Below are positions 41,601-53,600 of a stretch of DNA of 64,000 bases, in pieces. The DNA lies in NCBI RefSeq assembly GCF_036324505.1, contig NC_086370.1, positions 2,359,953 to 2,423,952 of the forward strand, read 5' to 3'. The notes beneath the pieces are model-generated. The model saw nothing but the letters and a program-made list of their open reading frames with translations, was not told where the DNA came from and searched no databases. Source of the DNA: Eleginops maclovinus (lineage: Eukaryota > Chordata > Actinopteri > Perciformes > Eleginopidae). Numbering within the stretch: position 1 is the first letter of the stretch; each line of letters starts with the position of its first letter. The position numbers and the translations under genes are program-made.

Positions 41601-44600
41601 GTTAGACATCAGTGTAAGGTGTTCCTTTTCAACCTACATTGCATACATCTTTCTAAAATTGTATGCTCTTATTTTTATTTTGGAATGTTATCCTCTGCTC
41701 CTTTATTAAGTCCATAATAAATCTTTGTGGAGTTGTGCATGTGTATCTACATGCACCTCCATGTGATTGCATGACCACATGAGCTGCGTGGCGCGGGTGT
41801 TTGTCAGGGTTGGGGAAACCGGACCCGGGAAGCAGGTAAGGGTCCAAACAAAAAGCGAGCTTTATTCAAAAGCTGTTGATGAAAACACGAAGCAAGGGGA
41901 ACACAGGACATGAAAAACACTTAGCTCCAGACATGAAGGGCGACAGGAACAGGCATGACTAAGGCCAAAAGGGTGGGTGGAGGGGGTCTCGAGGTGGGAT
42001 TCGGGCAGGCGGCCCGGGGGCAAGACAGAGGACAAGGAGGGTGTCTCGGGCGGATGACCTGGGGGAAAGGCAGAAGACGAGGAGGGTGTCTCAGGCGGAC
42101 GGCCCACAGGCAGGGCAGAGCATGAGACAGAGCATGGACAGGGCTTGTGGCAAGGGAACTCCGGAAGCCGGAGGCCACGGCGAGGGAACTCCGGAGGCCG
42201 GAGACATGAGCGGAGACAGGGGCGGAGACAGGGGCGGAGGCAAGGGCGTAGACCATGGCGAGGGAACTCTGGAGGACGACCTGGAGGACAGTGGAATAGC
42301 TCTGGAGGGCGGCGAGACAGTTCCTGAGGACGGCCTGGAAGGTGGTGAGACAGCTCCGGAGGGCGGCCTGGAAGGCGGCGAGACAGCTCCAGAGGATGGC
42401 GAGACAGCTCCGGAGGACGGCAGAATAACTCCGGAGGGCGACGAGACAGTTCCGGAGGATGGCCTGGAAGGCGATGAGACGCCTCTGGAGGACGGGCTGT
42501 AGGACGGCGAGACACCTCTGGAGGACGGGCTGTAGGACGGCGAGACGCCTCTGGAAGACGGGCTGGAGGATGGCGAGACGCCTCTAGTGGAAAGTAAGGA
42601 GCACCTGGAGCAGGAGGCGGCATGGCCACCGAGGAGACAGGAGCACCAGTCGGCGGGACCCCCGACGGGACATGAGCTGTTGTCGGCGGGACCCCAGTTG
42701 GTACTGGCATCAGCGGGACCCCCGAAGAGGCAGGAGATGGCTTCTGCGGGAACTCGGGTGGTACTGGCGTTGATGGGGCCCCCGGTAGTACTGGCGTCAG
42801 CAGCACATGAGCTTGAGTCGGCGGGGCCCCTGACAGGCGAAGCTGGTGTCAGCCGGGCCGCCGACAGGACAGCAGGGACGGGAGTCGGCCGGGCGTCCAA
42901 CAGGACAGCAGGGGCAGGAGTCGGCCGGGCGTCCAACAGGACAGCAGGGGCTGGAGTCGGCCGGGCGTCCAACAGGACAGCAGGGGCTGGAGTCGGCCGG
43001 GCGTCCAACAGGACAGGAGTGGCTGGAGTTGGCTGGGCCGCCGACAGGACAGGAGTGGCTGGAGTGGGCCGGGCTGCAGCTGGGAGCATGGCGGCGAGGG
43101 CTTGGCCTGGAAATATGGCTGCAAACTTCAGCCGGAAGCGTGGCTGCAGAAGGCTTGGTTGCTGGAGGCTTGGCTGCAGGAGGCTTGGCTGCAGGAGGCT
43201 TGGCTGCAGAAGGCTTGGCTGCAGGAGGCTTGGCTGCAGGAGGGTTGGCTGCAGGAGGCTTGGCTGCAGGAGGTTTGGCTGCAAGAGGCTTGGCTGCAGG
43301 AGGCTTGGCTGCACGAGGCTTGGCTGCAGGAAGCGTCACTGCTGTGACACGAGGTTTAAGGAAAGGGTGCAGGCTTTCTGGGGAAGTGACAAATGTCCTT
43401 AAATATTCTGACAGTGGGCTCTCTAACCATGGCTTATCTGCCAATTCCCGGCGTGCACGAAGAGGAGCTGTATCCTGAGCCTCTTTAGAACCTGCTCTCC
43501 TCCACTCTCCATAAATATTTAAAATGTGGTACGAATACTCCACAATAGCATCCTCAAAAAGTACTGCTGGATCCATATCGGGTTCAGTCATTCTGTCAGG
43601 GTTGGGGAAACAGAACCCAAGTGTAGTAAATCAAGGGGAAGCAGGTAAGGTTCCAAACAAAAAGCAAGCTTTATTCAACAGCTGTTGACGAAAACACGAA
43701 GCAAGGGGAACACAGGACATGAAAAACACTTAGCTTCAGACATGAAGGGCGACAGGAACAGGCAGGTATCTTGGACAAGATCAGGGAAGAAATGACGACG
43801 ACCGAACACAGACAAAAGGGAAACAGGGACTAAATACACATGGGTAATCTCAAGACAAGAGACAGCTGGAAGGGGGAGGAGAAACACAGGGGCAACAGCA
43901 ATCAGACACAGGAGGGAAACGCAGACAGGAAGTGAAGCTTAACATGAAATAAGAGGGAAAACATTACAAAATAAAACACACAACACAAAGACATGACAGA
44001 CACGAAACAAGGATCATGAGAGATGTGGCTTCACTTTTCCAAGTGATCTTGCAAGCTTGTTGTGATTTATACAAAATAAGGCAAAAGGCTATTTTAACGA
44101 AATTGTGTCATCCTGGTATTTCGTATTTGATCAATAAATATTCAGTACTTACTGTATGATGATATTTTAGGAGTTTCAGAAGCTGACACTTTTGTCTTTT
44201 AAAGAAACCAGAGGTACTTTTTATGAAAACTGACTGCACAAAAATTGTAATGCATTAAAATCAATGTGGTTTCATAATCATTAACACATTCCGGACTGTT
44301 AAATTCAACTTTATTAACACTTACAATTAACACTTTTAGTTTCATGTCTTGTTACATAAGGATGGACCATATTTGTTTGGTGTTATTATGGGAGAATGAC
44401 TATTCTTGTGGTACTACTACCTTATTAGGCCCATATTGAGCAGACCATAATAAGACCAAAACCCATGTACAACAACTTCCTTACTTGCAAAAAATAAGCA
44501 CTAATTAGAGGGTTATCGAGGAAAAACTCTTAACTAATGGCCTATTACTTGTAGAATATTGTCATGTAAAGTAAGGCATTAATAAGTGTTTTATGATGAC

Positions 44601-47600
44601 TAATAAAGAGCCAATATACTGCTAATATGCATTTTAATTAACAACTAGTTGATGGTGAATTGCGTACCTTAATATAAAGTGTTACCAAAAAATATTTATA
44701 TTTTATATTTTTTCAGCATTTTTTCATCCTCTAACGCCATTGACGGAACTTTTAAAGGGATTAACAAACTAGTGAGGGAGGAGGGAATTAAGTAAGGAAA
44801 GTTACTCTTCACTCTTTTATTCTTCTAATACTTGATAGCAGATTTCTTCTACAAAAGCTGCCACAAGCTCATGCTAAACTCAAAGACTGTATAACATGGT
44901 TATTTTTCTCTGTGTGTCAGAGCTCTGAGGCCCCTGTACATCCAATGGAAACTTCTATACATCTCCAGCCACTACAACCTGAACACAAAGGCAAAGTGTC
45001 CCTTGTCATTGGTCAGGTAAGAACCTTCACTAGCTATAATAATAAAACATTTATTTTATAAGCGCTTTTACAGGTGCTCAAAGTCGCTTTACAGAGGTAC
45101 ATAAAAAACAAAGACAACAAATAAAGTAAAACTCACATTAACATTGAGCAATGTAACAACAAACAGACATTAAAAAGCCAATTTGAAGAGGTAAGTTTTT
45201 GTGAGTTTCTTGAAGGTGGTGAGGTCAGTGCAGTTTCTGATATTAAGAGCTGACATGTAGCGAATGCTAATTACGTAGCAACAAACAAAATAAACCATTC
45301 AAAATGTAAACTGAGAACTGTTGATTGATCCATTTACTGCAAAGATGTCTGTCAAATCAAATCAAATCGTGTATATGGCTTAATTTGAATGTAGTCATCC
45401 TCATAAAGATATTGCAGTATGTGTATCGCTTCACACCCTCTGGCAGTACTATTAAGCATTCTGACCGACCTGCCATCGGCCAAGTTACCCCGGTCTTTAA
45501 GATAAAAGTGAAATAACCTGAAAATAATATTGCTCTCTAGTTTACTTTATACCTGTTTTATATTAATGTCACCTTTTCCTTTTACAGGTTGAGATCGATT
45601 TGCAGTTGCATACACATGAAGGGTAAGGGACTTCTTACTTTCAGTATACATTATAACTAGAAGTATGTCCACACCCACTTGTGTTGAGCTGCGAATTCCA
45701 AAACCATGGGCAATGAGCCTCCACTCATCGGGGAAGCCTTTACTCTAATTTGGCCACATTTGATTAAAACTTTTTTTTTGCTTGCACACAATGATGAGAA
45801 ATGTGAAAAGTATTTTCTTAAGATCCAATCACAAGTCTCTAAAGAGAGGGGTAGTAGTAAGTAGCAGGCCTGTCAGATTCATTAACAACAAACTGGAAAA
45901 CCATTTGTTTATGAAGCTGACATTGTGCACAGTGGTATTGTCCTGTTAAAACTGGAATGGGACAAATCCGAACTTCTGAAAGTCTTTAGAACACTATTGT
46001 CTAAAATATAAATGTTAGTAAAAGGTCTGTTATTGGAACTAAGGAGCCTCGACCCAACAATAAAATATGCCCCAGACCAAAGGTATATGGACAGCTGACC
46101 TTGGCCAACATGGAGGCACAGTGCTCAGGGGTGCAGCCATAATATTTCAGTTTTGTCAATGCTATAGCTTCATGTTTTGTTACACACACTTTACCTGTAA
46201 ATCCACAGAAAGCAGGACACTTTTGGAGTTCGTCTGGACTTTGACATCCCATCTCAAGAGAAAGAGTTTCTGAAGAAGAGGAAAGTTGTTGTTGCAGAGG
46301 CTTTGCAGAACTTTTTAGGCCTAGGCTCTTTACCTCAACCTGACAAGGTAGAGTGCAACTCTTTCACTTTGTTACTATTGCCTTCATGTTGTCGCTGCCT
46401 AATGTCAATTTGCAAATATAAGATACATTGAAAGTGTGCCAGGATTCCAGACAAACACAGTTACAATCACATGTCCAATCATGTGATATTCATACATGGC
46501 AGTATCATATGGATTCAATTAAGTACAGGAAATAATTTTCCACAAAGGATATTATGTAATGACTTTATTACATTAGCTAATATCAGCATGTTAATATTGC
46601 CATTTTGAGCATGTTAGTATGCAGAGGTTTGCATGTGGTTTAAAGCACCAAATACAGCCTCACTACAAGAATCACACTTTTCATTCTCTGTTCAGGTACC
46701 AACCATAGCAGTGGTGGCTTCAGGAGGGGGGGCCAGAGCAATGACGGGCATGCTGGGTAGTCTGAAAGGTCTGAAAGATACAGGAGTCCTGGACGCTGTC
46801 AGTTACATCACTGGTGTTTCTGGATCCACATGGTGAGTGAACCTGCAGTCAAATGTCCTCATGACCTTTGTCATGTTTTAACATTTGGGTGAAAATATGC
46901 TAATATCAATCTTCTCATACTTACTAAGAACAGCAAATAAAGGCAATGTCTTACATTTTTGGGATGTGCCAAATAGAAAAGATGCAATTAATACCAGGAA
47001 ACAGGGCAGTGGGTCTGTGAATTAAGGGCCTTAACCGGTTATTTAGGGGATTGAACCAATGGAAGAACACACCAAGTGAGAGCCACAAAGACTTAATTTT
47101 TTCATTCAATTGGTTAGTTGGTGCATTTCCTTAAAGATCCCCAATTATGCAAAATGCACTTTTTGATGTTGTGAGCGTTCGGGCTCACACCTGGGTTCCC
47201 AATGATGGAAGGACCACTGGTACTTTGAAACAAAGTATCTTTATTTCCGAACAGCCCGTTAACAACGTTCTTGCTGGGTAGTCGCTCTCGTCCTGCGTGG
47301 GAGGTGGAGATAGTTCTCCCTCAGGACCCAGTCTCCTGCAACAGAACCCAGAACCAGGTTAGGACCATGACTTTAATCAGTGCCTGATTACCTGATCCCG
47401 ATCAGCTGTCTGGCCTCCGGCTGAGCCACTCCTACCACTCCAGCAGCCGGCGCCCTAACCACACCCCGCTGCCACAGATGTCTTTTATACATAAATATGT
47501 GTCCCCAGTGTGTAAGGAGACTCACAAAGTGTCAGAGAATACAACCCTCTCTCTTTTGCTCCTTACCCAACGTCCCACCTACGTGACACGACCCAACCTA

Positions 47601-50600
47601 TCGTCCCATATACAGACGCGAGCTGAGTCCCCTCCACAGCTCCTTTGTGTGTCTGTGTATTCAGCAGAATGTCAGCAGGAGGGACTTAGAGTTGTTGTAT
47701 ATATAATACATATAATGTCTCTGTTCTAGTGGTAAACACTGAGAAGTGTCTCAGAAATAATGCTTGATGTGTTTTGGAACATAATATGGGGTTTAATCAC
47801 GGCAGCGTTTAGCTGAGTATCTCCGGTAGAAATGTATCTCTTCACAGAGAGCTGTGTGACGCTCCAAAGGGGCGTGGCCAGCTTCTGGTCAGCTCAAATT
47901 TAAAGCTACAGTCACAGAATCAGCACCTCAGGAACAGGGCTGAGATTGAGGGGGATGAGGCATGCTACAATGGGTGATCTGTTTGGTATTTTGAGCAGTG
48001 GCGGCTGGTGACAACATTTCTAGGGGAGGCGCATAAAACACCAACCTAAACCACCACTGTAATGTTAAAGGGAGTTGATTGTGATTCATGGACACTAGCA
48101 CTACTTGAATTGTTGAATGTTGCCCTCCTTTCCTTCTGGCCTGCAAATTTCATAATGACTTTCTGATTAAAGTCAGTTATCTCTGTCACCAGATTCTTTT
48201 CCATTGACAGCATGGCCAATATATTCAACCTCTCCTGGGTCCATGGTGTTTTGCAAAAGGTTTTAATCCTTTTCAAGGTGGAGAAGCACCTCTCAGCTTC
48301 CGTGTGGTCATGGGTGTGGTAATGAGGATCTTTAGCAGAGTAACAGTCTCTGAAAAGACTTCTTCAAGATTATTCTCCATGAACAACTGGAATATGTCCA
48401 TAGCACCACGACAGATTTGAATTCTTCCTTGCTATAGATGAGACTAAGCTCTGTTTCAGCTCCTTGCAGTCACATTTCAAACTTTTCATATTAGTTCCCA
48501 ATAAACACATTTCATCAAAGCAAAGTAGGTAAAAAGTTGGCAAACATCCTTCCAAAAAGATTACAATAGAAATACTGTGCCTGATTTCTACACCATAAAC
48601 TCACCTCTTTCCTTATCCCTAAGGGAGATGCCAGCCACCCTGTGGAGAAATCCCATTTCGACCGCTTGTATCCGCAATCTCGTTCTTTCGGTCATGACCC
48701 ATCCTTCATGACCATAGGTGAGGGTAGGAACGAAAATGGCCCGGTAGACAGAGAGCTTTGCCTTCTGGCTCAGCTCTCTTTTCGTCACAACGGTGCGGTA
48801 AAAACTGCTGATCCGATTCTTCGGCCCATCTCACGCTCCATTGTTCCCTCACTCGAGAACAAGACCCAGAGATACTTGAACTCCTTCACTTGGGGTAAGG
48901 CTTCATTCCCTACCTGGAGTGGACAGTCCATCGGTTTCCTGCTGAGAACCATTGCCTCAGATTTGGAGGTGCTGATCCTCATCCCAGCCGCTGCCCACTC
49001 AGCCGCGAACAGATCCAGTGAGTACTGAATGTCACAGACCGATGAAACCATTAGGACCACATCTTCTGCAAAGAGCAGTGGTGCAAGCCCACCGAACTGC
49101 AGAACCCCCCACGACTACGCCTAGAAATCCTTTCCATGAATATCACAAACAGGATTGGTGACAAAGCGCAGCCCTGGTGGAGGCCAACCCTCACTGGAAA
49201 TCGGTCTGACGTGCTACCGAGGACCCGGACACAGCTCTCGCTTTGGGAGTACAGAGATTGTATGACCCTGAGTAGAGACCCCCTCAACCCATACTCCCGC
49301 AGCACCTCCCACAGTATCTCCCTGGGAACCCGGTCATACGCTTTCTCCAAATCTACAAAGCACAGAGCGTACTCCCAGGCCCCCTCCAGGATCCTTGCGA
49401 GAGTAAAAAGCTGGTCCGTCGTTCCACGACCAGGACGAAAACCACATTGTTCCTCCTCAATCTGAGGTTCGACAATCGGCCGGACCCTCCTTTCCAGCAT
49501 CTTAGAGTAAACTTTCCCGGGGAGGCTGAGTAATGTGATGCCTCTGTAATTGGCACACACCCTCTGATCCCCCTTTTTAAAAAGGGGAACCACCACCCCG
49601 GTTTGCCACTCCTTCGGTACTGTTTCCGACTTCCACGCAATGTTGATGAGACGGTCCCTCAACACCCAGAGCCTTCAGCATTTCTGGGCAGATCTCATCC
49701 ACCCCCGGGGCTTTGCCACTGTGGAGCTGTTTAACTACCTCAGTGACTTCCCCCCGTGAGATTGGAGTTGATCCCCCTTTATACCCCAGCTCCCCCTCTA
49801 ACATAGAGTGCGGAGTTGTCGGGTTCAGGAGTTTCAAGTGTTCCTTCCACCGCCGTAACACCCTATTAGTTGAGGTCAACAGCGTCCAATCCTTACTGTA
49901 CACAGCTTGGATGGTTCCCTGCTTCCCCCTCCTGAGGTGTCGGACGGTGTTCGAGAACAACTTTGGTGCCGACCGAAAGTCCTTCTCCATGGCTTCTCCG
50001 AACTTCTCCCACACCCGCTGCTTTACGTTGGCCACGGCTGAGGCTGCTGCTCTTCGGGCCTGTTGATACCTTGCAACAACATCAGGAGTACCCTGGGATA
50101 ACATATCCCGAAAGGCCTCTTTCTTCAGTCGGACGGCTTCCCTGACCACCGGTGTCCACCAGGAGGTTCGAGGGTTACCGCCCCTTGAGGCACCTAAGAC
50201 CTTGAGACCACAGCTCCCCGCCGCAGCTTCGGCAATGGAGGCTTTGAACACCGCCCACTCTGGTTCAATGTCCCCAGCCTCCACAGGGATGCCTGTAAAG
50301 CTCCGCCGGAGGTGTGAGTTGAAGGCCTCCTGGACTTGGGATTCCTCCAGACGTTCCCAGTCCACCCGCACTACATGTTTGGGCTTACCAGGTCTGTCCA
50401 GAGGCTTCCCCCGCCACTCGACCCAACTCACCACCAGATGGTGATCAGTTGACAACTCCGCCCCTCTCTTCACCCGAGTGTCCAAGGCCTCAGGTCCGAT
50501 GATTCGATAACAAAATCGATCATGGACCTTCTGCCTAGGGTGCCCTGGCACCACGTACACTTATGAGCATTCTTATGTTCGAACATGGTGTTTGTTATGA

Positions 50601-53600
50601 CCAATTCATGACTAGCACAGAAGTCCAGTAACAAACCACCACTCCGGTTCAGATCAGGGGGGCCGTTCCTCCCAATCACGCCCCTCCAAGTGTCTCCATC
50701 ATTGCTCACGTGTGCGTTGAAGTCTCCCAGCAAGACTAAGGAGTCCCCATCAGGAGCCCCATACAGGACTTCTTTCAGGGTCTCCAAGAAGGCCGAATAC
50801 TCTGAACTGCTGTTTGGTGCATAAGCACACACAACAGTCAGAGTTTTCCCCCCCATAACCCGCAGGCGTAGGGAGGCGACCCTCTCGTCCACTGGGGTAA
50901 ACTCCAACAAAGCGGCACTCAACCGGGGGCTTGTGAGTATCCCCACACCTGCTCGGCGCCTCACATCTTGGGCAACTCTGGAGAAGAATAGAGTCCAACC
51001 CCTATCAGAGCTCCTTCCCCCCCAGAGAGGTGACATTCCACATCCCCAAAGCCAGCTTCTGAAGCCCGGGTTTGGTCCGTCGAGACCCTCTGCTTTCACT
51101 GCCACCCTGCTGGCAGCGCACCCGACCCCATCGCTGTTTCCTGTAGATGGTGGGCCCGCGGGACGGGGAAGCGGAGGTGTTGCCCACGTTGCTTTTTCGG
51201 GCTGTGCCCGGCCGGGCTCCGTGACAAGCCCGGCCACCAGATGCTCGCCGACGAGTCCTCCTTCTTGGCCTGGCTCCAGAAGGGGACCACGGTCTTCCTC
51301 CGGGCCGGGTATCCTCGCTTTCAAGTGTGTTTTTCATGAGGTCTTTTGAATCAATCTTAGTCTGGCCCCTTACCTGAGACCAATTTGCCATGGGAGACCC
51401 TACCAGGAACACAAGGTTCCAGACAATACAGCCCCCAGGTTCATCGGGGCACACAAACCTCTCCACCATGATAAGGTGCTGGTTTTCGGAAAAGAAATAA
51501 TAATAATAACAGGAATACAGCTACTACCTGATCTTTTGTATATCCTGTTGGAACTGCTGGATGCAGCCATGTAAAGTATATGGACCGAATCTATGTTATT
51601 CTTCTGGAGCTTGGCATAGAAGAAGTCCACATGTGGCATTATGTGGTGAAAAAGTTGCAGAAGGAACTTGAAATCCTGATCTTCCATTAGCCTAACGAAG
51701 GCTCCTGCTTCTCTGACTGTGCTGGGGTCAACGTTACCAGAGTCACGTATGCTCTCAAAACCGTGAATGAGGTCCTCTCTGTGCTCCAACACGGTATTGA
51801 TTGCACGGAGTTCCATCTAACGTTGCTGGATGTTGGCAGCCTATGGACAACTATTTTAACAAGAACACCTGTCCGCTTGGGTGATCTGGAAAAAAAGCTG
51901 GCAAATCCACCAAGGTCAGAAACGAAAATTCTCACTTTGGATATGTGAGAGGTGGCTTGTTGCATTATCAGGTTGAGCTGATGTGCGTAGCAGTGGAGGT
52001 AGTGGGCATTTGGGTACTATCTTCCTCTGAACACCTGCAGTGGCACCCCTCATCACGCTGGCTCCATCATACGCCTGGCAGATGAGCTTGATTTTCTGAT
52101 CCTCAGGAAGGATGGCAGAAAGACCCTCTTTTAATGCTGTAGCAATGGACTCAGCTGTAGCTGACTGCAAAGGGGATGAACTCAAAAAAAATGTCCTGCA
52201 CGTTGTGTTTATCATCAATGTAGCGCAGCACAAGAACAAGTTGGCACTGTAAAGCAAAATATCGATTGTCTCATCTGCATGGATTGTTAAAAAATCACTG
52301 CTCTGGGCTTCTTTGATGATGTGTTCCCTAACAACAGACAACATACAGTCCAGTAGCTCGTTCTGCACGTTTTTTGAAGTTCCCTTAAATACAGTCGCAT
52401 TCTCAAGGTGCTCTTTCAACAGTCCATCAAGGGAGGCAACAAAATCCACCAAACCACGGAATATCCCGGGATTATCGGAGCCCTCACTCTCATTATGGCC
52501 ACGCAAAGCCAACTCAAATGATCCACAAAATTTCACAGTTTATTATTCGGGACAGGATGTGTCGATTTTTTGTCTCCTCTTGGTTGTGCCTTCTAACACC
52601 GATCCTGTAGCCTTCATCTAGCTGTTCAGCAATGCTAAGCCTGCCCAAAAAGTTTAGCCTCATACTGTTGTCTAGATGACTGCGGCTACTTTCGTGGCCG
52701 TTTGCATTTTTCTGTAAATTGTTTTAAATCTTGTACCCCCGTCGTTGTCCACAACGCTTCGGTGCCGACACTTTGAAACAACAAGCAGGGAAAGCAATAG
52801 AAGGCATTGCTAACAGCATATCCAGCTAACAGCTCCGTTTATCGTAGCAAGAGCGTGAAAGCCCCAGTTGTAAACCTGTCTTTGATCAATTGCCTGCTGA
52901 TGAATTTTTAAATCCTGTCCAAACTCCTTTATTCTCTTTTTTTTAATCATTGGGGGTAGGTTAAAATAACTACATTTAGTACCATAATATATACAATTGA
53001 GTAATTATAATTAAACTCCTAAGTTAATGCAATAGTAGTAAAAATCACAACAAAAAAAAATGTTTAGATATAATTTAAAAGATAGGTAGATGTAACTGAA
53101 AAGGAGACTATTATTTAACAAAACAAATCTTTTAAATTTACTCAAATTTACTCAATATTTTATAACTACATTTAATTAAAACTGGACTATTAATTATCAA
53201 AATATATGCTTTACATTTTCATTTTTTTAAACGGTATTTACCCTTTACTCCAGGAATGTTTACCTGAGGTCAATAAATCTAATAAAACAAAATGACAAAC
53301 ATAAAGCAATTGTAAACATTGACATTTTTATTACACATTTATTTGACCAGTATAAATCATGACATTAAGTCACATTGACTAAAGAAATCTTCGTCGACCA
53401 TACCACCAATATAATCGACTAATAGACTGAGAAGGGGCAGCCCTTGTAACAATGTCCAAGCTATAAAAACGATGAGCTGAATTGAGCTCTGCATATTACT
53501 AAGTGGTCTTTTAAACACGGCTAAAGTGCAACAAGAACAATGGGCCCTTAAATCACCACAATTGCCAGTCAGCAGAGAAAGTTTGGCATTAATGTAATCT

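Larger units (their letters stand above)
41802..43998 (-). mobile_element. Non-autonomous LTR retroelement with proline-rich minisatellite ORFs
   Basis: The right repeat, 43594-43998, has LTR ends: read on the minus strand it starts TGTCATGTC and ends CCAACCCTGACA, with AATAAAGCTTGC as a poly(A) signal. The left partner at 41802-41955 matches only the last 150 bp or so of that LTR. Between them the minus strand has a short gag-like start ([12 protein letters not shown]) and then long repetitive ORFs. No protease, RT, RNase H or integrase is visible. No target duplication is recognisable. It lies in a phospholipase intron, antisense to it. Confidence 0.7.

Noticed and set aside
42091..43314. 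407-codon minus ORF of SLLQP units
   Set aside because: Alternative frame of the 15-bp minisatellite; it lacks the non-repetitive start next to the LTR and begins inside the repeat.
42041..43478. Long plus-strand ORFs over the LTR element (Gly/Glu/Asp- and Ala/Gly-rich)
   Set aside because: Same repeats read on the strand opposite to the LTR orientation; openness follows from the repeat composition.
44921..45016. Alternative reading of this exon ([19 protein letters not shown])
   Set aside because: It would put the following exon (VEIDLQLH) out of frame; the SSEAPVHP frame keeps all downstream exons in phase.
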